Position numbers and translations under genes: made by a program. The notes below the pieces were generated by a model. The model was not told the origin of the DNA. It ran no database searches and worked only from the letters and a program-made list of their open reading frames with translations. Below, piece by piece: positions 1 through 10,022 of a stretch of 64,000 nucleotides of DNA (its first letter is position 1; each line of letters opens with the position of its first letter). Source of the stretch: Azospirillum sp. TSO35-2 (GTDB lineage: Bacteria > Pseudomonadota > Alphaproteobacteria > Azospirillales > Azospirillaceae). The stretch spans positions 1,243,086 through 1,307,085 of the forward strand of contig NZ_LGRA01000021.1 in the NCBI RefSeq assembly GCF_003116095.1. The letters are read 5' to 3'.

Positions 1-1
1 C

Positions 2-1045
2 AAGGTGCTGGAGGCGGCGAACAAGCTGATCACGGTCGGCTGCTTCTGCATCGGCACCAACCAGGTCGACCTGAAGGCGGCGCGGCGCCAGGGCATCCCG
101 GTCTTCAACGCGCCCTACTCCAACACCCGGTCGGTGGCCGAGCTGGTGATCGGCGAGATCATCATGCTGATGCGCGGCATCTTCGAGAAGTCGGCGCTGG
201 TCCATGGCGGCGGCTGGATGAAGTCGGCCAAGGACTCTTACGAGATCCGCGGCAAGACGCTGGGCATCGTCGGCTACGGCCACATCGGCACCCAGGTGTC
301 GATCCTGGCCGAGGCGATGGGCATGCAGGTCCGCTTCTACGACGTCGTGCGCAAGCTGGCGCTGGGCAACGCGCGGGCCTGCGACTCGCTGGAGGAGCTG
401 CTGTCGGTCTCCGACGTGGTGACGCTGCACGTTCCCGACACGGCCCAGACCCGCAACATGATCGGCAAGCGCGAATTGGCGACCATGAAAAAGGGCAGCC
501 ACCTGATCAACGCCGCCCGCGGGCAGGTCGTCGACATCGAGGCGCTGGCCGCCGCGATGACCTCCGGCCACGTCCTGGGCGCCGCCATCGACGTCTTCCC
601 GGTCGAGCCGGGGTCCGACAAGGACGAGTTCAAGAGCGCGCTGCGCGGCATCAAGACCGCCATCCTGACCCCGCACATCGGCGGGTCGACGATGGAGGCG
701 CAGGCCAACATCGGCACCGAGGTGGCGCAGAAGCTGATCGAGTATTCGGACAACGGCTCCACCGTCGGCGCGGTGAACTTCCCGCAGGTGGCGCTGCCGG
801 TCCAGGCCGGCTGCACCCGCTTCCTGCACGTCCACGAGAACCGTCCGGGCATGCTGCGCAAGGTGAACGAGGTGTTCTCCGGCCGCGACCTGAACATCGC
901 CGCCCAGTATCTCCAGACCGATCCGGAGCTGGGCTATGTGGTGGTCGACGTCAACGGCGACGTCGAGGAGCTGGAGGTCACCAACGATCTGCGCGCCATC
1001 GAAGGCACGCTGAAGGCGCGCTTCCTGTTCCCGTCGAAGCACTGA
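2..1045 (+). CDS. serA: D-3-phosphoglycerate dehydrogenase, 5' end outside window
   Basis: Catalyses the first committed step of serine synthesis, oxidation of 3-phosphoglycerate to phosphohydroxypyruvate, in the cytoplasm. The visible 347 residues begin inside the substrate domain at a stretch that matches E. coli SerA from about residue 70 (GCFCIGTNQVDL), so roughly 70 residues are missing. The Rossmann motif GYGHIGTQ, the catalytic-region NAARGQVVD, and the His-bearing TPHIGGST follow in order. A C-terminal ACT domain (HVHENRPGMLRKVNE onwards) implies serine feedback regulation, as in the short E. coli-type enzyme. The GTG at position 5 is internal and not the start. Confidence 0.95.
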   Translation, partial: KVLEAANKLITVGCFCIGTNQVDLKAARRQGIPVFNAPYSNTRSVAELVIGEIIMLMRGIFEKSALVHGGGWMKSAKDSYEIRGKTLGIVGYGHIGTQVSILAEAMGMQVRFYDVVRKLALGNARACDSLEELLSVSDVVTLHVPDTAQTRNMIGKRELATMKKGSHLINAARGQVVDIEALAAAMTSGHVLGAAIDVFPVEPGSDKDEFKSALRGIKTAILTPHIGGSTMEAQANIGTEVAQKLIEYSDNGSTVGAVNFPQVALPVQAGCTRFLHVHENRPGMLRKVNEVFSGRDLNIAAQYLQTDPELGYVVVDVNGDVEELEVTNDLRAIEGTLKARFLFPSKH

Positions 1046-1151
1046 GTGGGGTTGGGCGCCGGTTGGGGCGGCGCATCGGGCACCATCGCGCCGGTGTCAA
1101 TTACCCTTCATGTCTCTTGTCGGCGGACGGTTTCCTGTTAACTGTGGTGGG

Positions 1152-1895
1152 ATGACCGTTCGCCGCCTGTTCCTCGCCCTCGCCGGTCTTTTCGCCGGCG
1201 TCCTGTCCGGTGCGCTGTCCGCCCAGCCGGCGGCGGCGCAGGCCGGCGTGTGCGGCGAATTCCCGGCGCCGAAGCTGATCCTCGACACCACGCTGGCGCC
1301 GATCCAGCGCGACGACGGCCTGACGGTGGTCCAGCTCACCCGCTTGCCCGGACGCTCGGCCGGGCCGGTCGGCACCGCCAGCGGTCATGTGCTGGGGCTG
1401 ACGCTGGCGCGCTATGGCGAGCAGTCGCAGGTCTCCGCCCTGTTCAAGACGCTGAGCGACGGCACCTATTGCGCCGCCCCCAGCGCCGTCACCATCGCCT
1501 TCGGCTTCCAGCAGCGCACCGTCCATGTCGCCCGCGAGATCCCGGTGGACAGTTGCCTGCATGGCGAGGTGCTGGCGCACGAGATGCGGCACATCGCGGT
1601 GGACGAGGCGCTGTTGCGCGAGGTCACGCCGCAGATCCGCAGCCGGCTGGCCGCGGTGGTTGCCGGCATGGGGCCGGTGCGCTCGCGCAGCCAGAACCAG
1701 GCGATGGCGGCGGTCCGCCGGCCGCTGGAAGCGGCGATGCGCAGCATCATGAGCGAGTTCGGCCGCGAGCGCGATCGCCGCCAGGCCCAGGTCGACACCG
1801 CCGAGGAGTATGAGCGGGTCAGCCGGGTCTGCAACGGCGAGGCCCGCAACTACCTGCCGAAACCCAGCCAGAAGCAAGTGATGCGGCGCGGCTAG
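1152..1895 (+). CDS. secreted protein with HExxH zinc-protease motif
   Basis: Exported protein of 247 residues, family not recognised with certainty. The chosen ATG gives a clean signal peptide (MTVRRLFLALAG..., cleavage likely after AQA near residue 30); an upstream ATG at 1110 would place 14 extra residues before it. Residues 143-147 read HEMRH, an HExxH zinc-binding signature, in the helix LAHEMRHIAVDEALL, so a periplasmic metallopeptidase of the DUF922 or gluzincin kind is possible. Paired cysteines lie around it (GVCGEF, TYCAAP, DSCLH, RVCNGE), suggesting disulfides. The stop codon lies in the left end of a palindromic repeat. The protease activity is inference from the motif only. Confidence 0.75.
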   Translation: MTVRRLFLALAGLFAGVLSGALSAQPAAAQAGVCGEFPAPKLILDTTLAPIQRDDGLTVVQLTRLPGRSAGPVGTASGHVLGLTLARYGEQSQVSALFKTLSDGTYCAAPSAVTIAFGFQQRTVHVAREIPVDSCLHGEVLAHEMRHIAVDEALLREVTPQIRSRLAAVVAGMGPVRSRSQNQAMAAVRRPLEAAMRSIMSEFGRERDRRQAQVDTAEEYERVSRVCNGEARNYLPKPSQKQVMRRG

Positions 1896-1997
1896 AGTGT
1901 GATCGGTTCAAGCGGAATCGCTTGAAGCGTGAATCACACGGAAAAACAAAAGCCTGGAGTCTGTCGGATGCTTCAGCAAGCATCCGGCAGACTCTAG
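1892..1997. repeat. palindromic intergenic element with two hairpins
   Basis: About 106 bp bounded by CTAGAGT (1892-1898) and its exact inverse ACTCTAG (1991-1997). Inside are two stem-loops: GTGTGAT/ATCACAC with TTCAAGCG/CGCTTGAA (1897-1939), and a 17-bp stem at 1957-1973 pairing with 1978-1994 with one G-T pair and a 4-nt loop. The stop codons of the two converging genes (TAG at 1893, and CTA at 1994 on the other strand) lie within the ends. It looks like a dispersed REP/MITE-type unit that may also terminate transcription; no second copy was seen in the window. Confidence 0.7.
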
Positions 1998-2350
1998 CGC
2001 TTGCGCCGCCGCTTGTCGGTGGCGTGGCCGTCGATGAACTCCGGCGGTTTGCGGCGGACCCAGCGGATGAAGGCGGCGATGTCGGGATGGCCGCGCAGGC
2101 TGTCGATGTCGTGATAGTGGTCGCGCAACTGCTGCTCGGTCAGCGCAGCGTGGATCTTGGCGTGGCAGATGCGGTGCATCGTCACCGTGTCGCGCCCGCC
2201 GTAGGTCCGCGGCATCAGGTGATGCTCGTTCAGGCTCGGCCCCGCCACCATCGGCCGGCCGCACAGCGGGCAGGCGGGCCGCGCCTCATCGGCCGGCGTC
2301 GGCTTGGACCCGGGCGGAGGCTTGGGCGTGGGTGCAAACAGACGAGGCAT
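1994..2350 (-). CDS. HNH endonuclease-like protein
   Basis: Small protein of 118 residues with an HNH fold signature. CPLCGRP (about residues 27-33) supplies the first zinc-knuckle cysteines, EHHLMPRTYGG carries the catalytic His pair, and HRICHAKIH completes the metal site. The C-terminus ends in basic residues (DKRRRKR). Such stand-alone HNH proteins are common in proteobacterial chromosomes and have no settled role; nuclease activity is inferred from the motif. It converges on the secreted HExxH gene and its stop is inside the palindromic element. No strong ribosome-binding site precedes the ATG. Confidence 0.8.
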   Translation of the reverse strand: MPRLFAPTPKPPPGSKPTPADEARPACPLCGRPMVAGPSLNEHHLMPRTYGGRDTVTMHRICHAKIHAALTEQQLRDHYHDIDSLRGHPDIAAFIRWVRRKPPEFIDGHATDKRRRKR

Positions 2351-2436
2351 GTCGTTCGGAACGGGCGGGCTTGCCCCATGTTGGCAATCTTGGAGGGACC
2401 GCGACGATTGCGGTCCGCAACCTCTGGGAGGTCACT

Positions 2437-2655
2437 GTGGACGATCGCAAACCACAGCCACAGGACCAGAAGACAGCCGGAAAGGCTGCCGGTCAATCCG
2501 CAGACTGCACCGACTATGGCCAGCCCGCCGGCTCGCCGGGCGGGCGGGGCGGCACCACCTGCTACGGCGGCATCCAGCGGGTCCAGCCCCGCAACAAGCC
2601 GGCCGGTGCCGCCGGCCCGACTGGCCCTGCCGGTAAGGATCCGGGCACCCCATAG
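2437..2655 (+). CDS. small hypothetical protein, Gly/Pro-rich
   Basis: Unrecognised 72-residue protein. The GTG start is chosen because a GGGAGG Shine-Dalgarno sits at 2426-2431, five bases upstream. The first third is charged (DDRKPQPQDQK); the rest is Gly/Pro-rich with two cysteines and a short collagen-like tail (GAAGPTGPAG). It has no signal peptide or membrane segment. A strong terminator follows directly after its stop, which supports a real transcript. Conservation would decide whether it is translated. Confidence 0.45.
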   Translation: MDDRKPQPQDQKTAGKAAGQSADCTDYGQPAGSPGGRGGTTCYGGIQRVQPRNKPAGAAGPTGPAGKDPGTP

Positions 2656-2672
2656 CGCGACGCCCCGGACAG

Positions 2673-2702
2673 AAAAGGGGGGAGCCGTGGCTCCCCCCTT
2701 TT
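2673..2702. terminator. bidirectional intrinsic terminator
   Basis: Near-perfect palindrome with stem AAAAGGGGGGAGCC / GGCTCCCCCCTTTT, flanked by A and T runs on opposite sides. It lies between the small hypothetical gene and carA, which converge, so it can stop transcription from both sides. Confidence 0.9.
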
Positions 2703-2728
2703 TTCTGCCGGTGGTCCGGGATGTCGCC

Positions 2729-3901
2729 TCAGGCCGCCTTCTTCTCGGCGATCAGCTGGACGAAGCGGTCGAACAGGTAATGGCTGTCCTGCGGGCCGGG
2801 CGAGGCTTCCGGGTGGTACTGCACCGAGAAGACCGGCTTGCCCTTCAGGCGGATGCCCTCGTTGGTGCCGTCGAACAGGCTGACATGGGTCACTTCGGCG
2901 TCGGCCGGCAGGGTGTCCGGCAGCACGACGAAGCCGTGGTTCTGGCTGGTGATCTCCACCCGGCCGGAGGCGAGGTCCTTCACCGGATGGTTGGCGCCGC
3001 GGTGGCCCTGCTGCATCTTGGTGGTCTTGGCGCCCAGCGCCAGCGACAGCATCTGGTGGCCCAGGCAGATGCCGAACATCGGCACGCCGGTGTCGAGCAG
3101 CCCCTTGATCGTCGGCACGGCGTATTCGCCGGTCGCGGCGGGATCGCCGGGGCCGTTGGACAGGAAGACGCCGTCGGGCTGGTGGCGCATCACGTCCTCG
3201 ACCGTCGCGGTCGACGGCACCACCGTCACCTTGCAGCCCGCCGCGGCGAGGCAGCGCAGGATGTTGCGCTTGGCGCCGTAATCGATGGCGACGACGTGGT
3301 ACTGCGGCTTGTCCTGGGTGGCGTAGCCGCCGCCGATGGTCCAGCCGGCCTCGGTCCAGTCGTAGGTCTGGCGGCAGGACACGTCCTTGGCCAGATCCAT
3401 GCCCTCCAGCCCCGGCCAGCCCTTGGCCTTGGCGACCAGCGCCTCGATGTCGAACTTGCCGTCCGGCGCGTGGGCGACGACGCCGTTGGGCGCGCCGAGA
3501 TCGCGGATGCGGCGGGTCAGGCGCCGGGTGTCGACGCCGGCCAGCCCGACCAAGCCGAAGCTCTTCAGCCAGTCGTCCAGGTGGCGGGTGGCACGCCAGT
3601 TCGACGGGTCGGTGATGTCGGCGCGCAGGATCAGGCCGCGCGCCGCCGGGGTCACCGTCTCGATGTCCTCCGGGTTGGCGCCGGTGTTGCCGATGTGCGG
3701 GAAGGTGAAGGTGATGATCTGGCCGGCGTAACTGGGGTCGGTCAGGATTTCCTGGTAGCCGGTCATCGAGGTGTTGAAGCACACCTCGCCCACCGAATCC
3801 CCCACGGCGCCGATGCCTCGGCCGCGGAACACCGTGCCGTCGGCCAGAACCAGCACGCCGGTGTGAACCGCATTGTCGGAGGGGGGCGTGGCGACAGTCA
3901 T
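2729..3901 (-). CDS. carA: carbamoyl-phosphate synthase small subunit
   Basis: Glutaminase subunit (390 residues) that supplies ammonia to CarB for carbamoyl phosphate, feeding arginine and pyrimidine synthesis. The N-terminal CPSase domain (TGYQEILTDPSY) is followed by a class I glutamine amidotransferase domain with nucleophile GICLGHQ and the His-Glu pair in QYHPEASPG. The ATG at 3901 is preferred over an upstream in-frame ATG because homologues begin near this point and a GGAAGG site lies just upstream. carB is not adjacent. It is divergent from yqeY, the usual order in Rhodospirillales. Confidence 0.96.
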   Translation of the reverse strand: MTVATPPSDNAVHTGVLVLADGTVFRGRGIGAVGDSVGEVCFNTSMTGYQEILTDPSYAGQIITFTFPHIGNTGANPEDIETVTPAARGLILRADITDPSNWRATRHLDDWLKSFGLVGLAGVDTRRLTRRIRDLGAPNGVVAHAPDGKFDIEALVAKAKGWPGLEGMDLAKDVSCRQTYDWTEAGWTIGGGYATQDKPQYHVVAIDYGAKRNILRCLAAAGCKVTVVPSTATVEDVMRHQPDGVFLSNGPGDPAATGEYAVPTIKGLLDTGVPMFGICLGHQMLSLALGAKTTKMQQGHRGANHPVKDLASGRVEITSQNHGFVVLPDTLPADAEVTHVSLFDGTNEGIRLKGKPVFSVQYHPEASPGPQDSHYLFDRFVQLIAEKKAA

Positions 3902-4263
3902 TCCAGTGGACCTTCCCAAAAAACCGCGGCCGGCGACGGAACGGGTGATCGGCGGAACGGCGACGGCCAAGCGTCCCGCCGGGCGCGCACACGTACCCGC
4001 TCGCACCCCACCTCCGCCGAAAAAGACGGGGAGCGGGATCGAGTGGGCTGATCGGGTGGGCCGGACATCCTATATGACGATTGGCCGCCGGATTTCCAGC
4101 AAATGCTTTGCAGGGCGGCGTTGCGGCGGGCGGCTTCGGTCCGCTTCCGCCACGGCGCCCGCTTTTGCCGTGGCAATCGGCGGGCGTTTTCGAAATAGTC
4201 GGCCTCCTCCGGCGCCGGCCATGCAGGCGGGGCGGCCGGAACGACGGAAAAGGAAGACAGGAC
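3902..4263. other. divergent intergenic region carA / yqeY
   Basis: This 362-bp gap must hold promoters for both flanking genes. A TATA-like stretch (CCTATATGACG, around 4069-4079) lies about 170 bp upstream of carA. A GGAAGACAGGAC ribosome site immediately precedes yqeY. An upstream in-frame ATG at 4081 could extend yqeY, but the added residues are low-complexity and unlike the family. No operator or riboswitch was recognised. Confidence 0.5.
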
Positions 4264-4728
4264 ATGCAGCTGCGCACGCGATTGAACGACTCCCTGAAGG
4301 ATGCGATGCGCGCCAAGAACATGCGCGCGGTGTCGACCATCCGCATGGTTCTGGCCGCCCTGAAGGACCGCGACATCGCCGCCCGCACCCGCGGAGTGAC
4401 CGACGGCATCGACGAGGCGGAGATCCTGTCGATGCTGCAGGGCCTCATCAAGCAGCGCAACGAGTCGGCGACGATGTACGACCAGGGCGGCCGCCCCGAA
4501 CTCGCCCAGCAGGAGCGCGAGGAGATCGCCGTCATCGAAGGCTTCCTGCCCAAGCAGATGACCGAGGAGGAGTCGGCGGCCGCCATCGACGGCATCGTCG
4601 CCGAGCTGGAGGCCACGAGCATCAAGGACATGGGCCGGGTGATGGCCGAGCTGAAGGCCCGCCACGCCGGCCAGATGGACTTCGCCAAGGCCGGCGGCCT
4701 GGTGAAGCAGCGGCTGTCCGGCAAGTAG
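4264..4728 (+). CDS. GatB/YqeY domain-containing protein
   Basis: YqeY-family protein of 154 residues, the usual length. The domain resembles the tail of the GatB amidotransferase subunit (tRNA-binding helical bundle), but free-standing YqeY has no proven reaction. Typical sequence is LRTRLNDSLKDAMRAKN at the start, FLPKQMTEEE in the middle, and a C-terminal helix ending KAGGLVKQRLSGK. The start is set by GGAAGACAGGAC just upstream. It lies 158 bp before dnaG; the pairing yqeY-dnaG-rpoD is a conserved macromolecular-synthesis arrangement in alphaproteobacteria. Confidence 0.92.
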   Translation: MQLRTRLNDSLKDAMRAKNMRAVSTIRMVLAALKDRDIAARTRGVTDGIDEAEILSMLQGLIKQRNESATMYDQGGRPELAQQEREEIAVIEGFLPKQMTEEESAAAIDGIVAELEATSIKDMGRVMAELKARHAGQMDFAKAGGLVKQRLSGK

Positions 4729-4886
4729 GCCGGCCCTTGCGGCAGGTGGGCGACTCGGGCCCGGGGCAAGGCTCGCCCCGCCCGCAAGCCGCACCCCGCC
4801 CGCGCCGTTGGTGCCGGCGTTCCTGGTGCCCATATTGCTGTTCTGCTATAGCCTAGCGCCCAACGCGACCCGGTGACCGACCGACC

Positions 4887-6788
4887 ATGGCCTTCCCGCC
4901 CCAATTCCTGGAGGAACTGCGCAGCCGGCTGGCCCTGTCGGAGGTGGTGTCCAAGCGGCTGCGCCTGATCCGCGCCGGCCGCGAGTTCAAGGCGCCGTGC
5001 CCCTTCCACAATGAAAAGTCGCCGTCTTTCTACGTCAATGACCAGAAAGGCTTTTTTCATTGTTTCGGCTGCGGCGCCCACGGTGACGTCATTGGTTTCG
5101 TCATGCGCCACGACAATCTCGGCTTCCCCGAGGCGGTCGAGCATCTGGCCGGGGAGGCCGGGCTGCCGGTGCCGCGGCCGACCGAGGAGGACCGCCAGCG
5201 CTACGAGAAGCGCAAGACCCTGCATGATCTGGTCGAGCAGGCCGCCCGCTGGTTCGAACAACAGCTCCACAGCTCGGCCGGCCGGGCGGGACTCGACTAT
5301 CTGCAGCGCCGCGGGCTGGACGGCGACACCATCGCGCGCTTCCGCCTGGGCTTCGCGCCCGGCGATTCGGGGGCGCTGCGCCAGCATCTCGGCCGCCAGG
5401 GCTTTTCCGACGACGACATGCTCAACGCCGGGCTGCTCAAACGGCCGGACGACGGCCGCGCGCCCTACAGCTTCTTCCGCAACCGCGTCATGTTCCCGGT
5501 CACCGACCGCCGCGGGCAGGTGGTCGCCTTCGGCGGGCGCATCCTGGAGGGCGACGGGCCGAAATACGTCAATACCGCCGACACTCCGCTCTTTCACAAG
5601 GGCACGCTGCTCTACGGCCTGTCGCGGGCGCGGCAGGCGGCGGCGGACGGCAAGCCGGTGATCGTCGCCGAAGGCTACATGGACGTCATCGCCCTGGTGC
5701 GCGCCGGCTTCGAGGGGGCGGTGGCGCCGCTCGGCACCGCGCTGACCGAAACCCAGGTGCAGGAGCTGTGGAAGCTGATTCCGGCGGCGGAAAAGGTGCC
5801 GTTCCTCTGCTTCGACGGCGACAACGCCGGCCGGCGGGCGGCGTGGCGGGCGGTGGAGCGCATCCTGCCGCACCTCGCCCCCGGCCAGTCGGCCCGCGTC
5901 GCCTTCCTGCCGGAGGGCGAGGACCCCGACAGCCTGATCCGCGCCCAGGGACCGAAGGCGATGGGCGCCCTGCTGGAGGCCGCCATCCCGCTGTCCGACG
6001 CGCTGTGGCGGATGGAGAGCGAAGGGCGGCCGACCGACACGCCGGAGGCCAAGGCCGCGGTGAAGGCGGCGCTGGAGGCCCGCGTCGCCACCATCGCCGA
6101 CCGCGACGTCCAGAGCTTCTACCGCACCGAGATGCGCCGCCGCGTCGACGAGGCCTTTGCCCCGGTGCGTCCGAGCTACACCCGGGCCCCCTGGCAGCCG
6201 CGCGGCCGTTTCGGCGAACCGCAGCGCCGCCATGTGCCGGGCACGCCCGGGCGCCTGACCTCGAAGCCGGCGGGGGAGGGGCGCGGCCGCGCCTCCCGCC
6301 TTGCGTCGATGCGCGAACGGATTCTGCTGGCGACCATCATCAACCATCCCGAGTTGTTCGGCGAGTTGGCGGAGCCGCTGGGCCTGTTGCCGTTCGGTGA
6401 CCCGGAGCTGGAAAAACTGCGCTGGGCGGTCATCGAATGCCTCTCCGATGACCACAACCGCGACTCGACACTTGACGCGGCAGCGCTTTGTCGCCACTTG
6501 TCATCCGCCGGCCATGAGACAATGGTCGGCGCTTTGCTAGGCGAGTCGACCTATAACCATGCCGGATTTGCCCGCCCGGACGCGTCCACCGAGGATGCGC
6601 GACGGGGATGGTGGCCGGCGTGGCGGCATCTGCATCATGAGCGGGTGCTCGACGACCTTAGGGAGGCGAAGGCGGCTCTGAAGCGGGACACGAACGAGGC
6701 CAATCTTGCTCGTGTCGCGGCTCTTCAGCAGGAGGTCATAAAGTCCGGACTGGGTATGACGGATGACGGTGACTTTGACGATGACTAG
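4887..6788 (+). CDS. dnaG: DNA primase
   Basis: Synthesises RNA primers for chromosomal replication at the fork with DnaB helicase; 633 residues, a normal length. The CHC2 zinc finger uses C38, H41, C59 and C62 (CPFH ... HCFGCG). The catalytic core follows, with TOPRIM motifs at VAEGYMDVI (near residue 260) and CFDGDNAGRR (near 310). A proline/arginine-rich linker (about 430-465) leads to the helicase-binding C-terminal domain (MRERILLATIINHPEL onwards). It sits between yqeY and rpoD as expected. Confidence 0.98.
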   Translation: MAFPPQFLEELRSRLALSEVVSKRLRLIRAGREFKAPCPFHNEKSPSFYVNDQKGFFHCFGCGAHGDVIGFVMRHDNLGFPEAVEHLAGEAGLPVPRPTEEDRQRYEKRKTLHDLVEQAARWFEQQLHSSAGRAGLDYLQRRGLDGDTIARFRLGFAPGDSGALRQHLGRQGFSDDDMLNAGLLKRPDDGRAPYSFFRNRVMFPVTDRRGQVVAFGGRILEGDGPKYVNTADTPLFHKGTLLYGLSRARQAAADGKPVIVAEGYMDVIALVRAGFEGAVAPLGTALTETQVQELWKLIPAAEKVPFLCFDGDNAGRRAAWRAVERILPHLAPGQSARVAFLPEGEDPDSLIRAQGPKAMGALLEAAIPLSDALWRMESEGRPTDTPEAKAAVKAALEARVATIADRDVQSFYRTEMRRRVDEAFAPVRPSYTRAPWQPRGRFGEPQRRHVPGTPGRLTSKPAGEGRGRASRLASMRERILLATIINHPELFGELAEPLGLLPFGDPELEKLRWAVIECLSDDHNRDSTLDAAALCRHLSSAGHETMVGALLGESTYNHAGFARPDASTEDARRGWWPAWRHLHHERVLDDLREAKAALKRDTNEANLARVAALQQEVIKSGLGMTDDGDFDDD

Positions 6789-6956
6789 CTGTTGACGCTG
6801 CGGCGTCGTCGGCGCAGTCGTTGGTTGATGGGACGGAGCCGCATGGCGGGTTCAGGACAGTTGCAAGGTTGGGGGGTGGGGCGGACGGTCCGGGCAACCG
6901 GGACCGAGCGCTCCTTTCGTCTTTTTTCAATGGGGTAATGCGGGGGCACCGATCGC

Positions 6957-8948
<1,992 letters not shown>

Positions 8949-8993
8949 CCGGGAACGCCGGATCGGAACACCGTCCGGTGGGATGAAAGATCG

Positions 8994-9029
8994 AACGAAA
9001 CGGGGGCCTTACGGCCTCCGTTTTCGTTT
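8994..9029 (+). terminator. rpoD terminator
   Basis: Hairpin AACGGGGGCC / GGCCTCCGTT with a short loop and one G-T pair, extended by AACGAAA on the left and TTTTCGTT on the right. It starts about 45 bp after the rpoD stop and separates rpoD from the tRNA gene. Confidence 0.8.
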
Positions 9030-9105
9030 GGATCGACCCGTCCCGAACGAAAGAACGAGGGGTTGCATTTCCCCCAAGCTTTGTCGCAAAGTGCGCCCCG
9101 CGGTA

Positions 9106-9181
9106 GGGCCTGTAGTTCAGCGGTTAGAACGCGCCGCTCATAACGGTGTTGTCGTCGGTTCGAATCCGGCCGGGCCCACCA
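9106..9181 (+). tRNA. tRNA with CAU anticodon, probably tRNA-Ile2 (lysidine type)
   Basis: A complete 76-nt cloverleaf. The acceptor stem is GGGCCTG/CGGGCCC, the D stem GTTC/GAAC, the anticodon stem CGCCG/CGGTG with loop CTCATAA, and the T arm GTCGG-TTCGAAT-CCGGC. The discriminator A73 and CCA are encoded. The anticodon CAU could mean elongator Met, initiator Met or Ile2. A Watson-Crick first pair rules against an initiator. The consecutive C4-G69 and C5-G68 pairs match the reported determinants by which TilS picks tRNA-Ile2 for lysidine modification, so it probably reads AUA. Confidence 0.9.
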
Positions 9182-9512
9182 CGCCGCCAATGCATTGGCA
9201 AATATGCGGCATCATCGATATCCCCACCGAATCGATGTCCCCACCGATCATCAACGCGGCCGGTTGAAGCCTTTTCGGCACAAGCGTGGCGGTTCGGTCG
9301 GAATTTTGCTGCAAGGCTGACAAAGTCTGGAATAAAGGATGCGCGGCGCGCGTTCGCACCCATATGCATCGGGTCCTTATCTTTGGCCGCAAGGCCGGAT
9401 GAGCCGGCCCGGCCTTGGATGTGCGATGCCGTGTCGTCCCGTTCGGTCCGTCGGCCGGAGGGGGAAGGCCATGGTGTGAACCGTGGCGTGATCCGAATGA
9501 TCGGGTGCGCGG
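9182..9512. other. intergenic region before ECF sigma gene
   Basis: 331 bp without a convincing gene. It should contain the promoter of the ECF sigma / anti-sigma operon, and probably an autoregulated one, but no clear GGAAC...CGTT-type pair was found. A stop codon at 9498-9500 in the sigma factor frame rules out a longer N-terminus. Confidence 0.4.
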
Positions 9513-10022
9513 TTGAGCAAATTCGGGGTCGATCTGGAAGTCCACATCGCGTCCTTGCGGCGCTACGCGCGTGCGTTGCTGCGCAACGGCGCGGATGCGG
9601 AGGATCTGGTGCAGGAAGCGCTGACGCGCGCGGTGGCGCGCGCCGACAGCTTCCAGGCGGGGACGAACCTGCGGGCGTGGCTTTTCACCATCCTGCACAA
9701 CGTCCACGTCAATCAGGTCCGTTCCAAGGCCGCCCGGCCGCAGGAGGTCGACGTCGCCGACGTCGAATCGAAGCTGGTTACACCGGCCCGGCAGGAAGAG
9801 CGGGTGGAACTGCGCGAAATGATGCGCGCGGTCGAGGAGTTGCCGGAAGACCAGCGCAAGGTGCTGCTTCTGGTGGCGCTGGAGGGCCTGAAGTACGACG
9901 AGGTCGCCGACATGCTCGGCGTGCCGATCGGGACCGTCATGTCGCGCCTGTCGCGGGCGCGGGAGGCGGTGCGGGCGAAACTGGCGAACGAGGGTGGCGT
10001 CACCCTCCGGCGGGTGAAGTGA
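9513..10022 (+). CDS. ECF-type RNA polymerase sigma factor
   Basis: Alternative sigma factor of 169 residues with only the two ECF domains. Sigma-2 runs through ARALLRNGADAEDLVQEAL and NLRAWLFTILHN; sigma-4 is LPEDQRKVLLLVALEGLKY followed by the helix-turn-helix DEVADMLGVPIGTVMSRLSR. The start is TTG at 9513, since an in-frame stop lies 12 bases upstream and no ATG or GTG gives a full sigma-2. The stop overlaps the start of the next gene (TGATG), so it is translationally coupled to its anti-sigma factor. The inducing stress cannot be read from sequence. Confidence 0.93.
   Translation: MSKFGVDLEVHIASLRRYARALLRNGADAEDLVQEALTRAVARADSFQAGTNLRAWLFTILHNVHVNQVRSKAARPQEVDVADVESKLVTPARQEERVELREMMRAVEELPEDQRKVLLLVALEGLKYDEVADMLGVPIGTVMSRLSRAREAVRAKLANEGGVTLRRVK

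Noticed and set aside
2562..6497. Very long open frame on the minus strand across carA and dnaG
   Set aside because: High GC leaves the opposite strand open. The protein is Arg/Gly/Ala low complexity without a domain, while carA and dnaG are clear.
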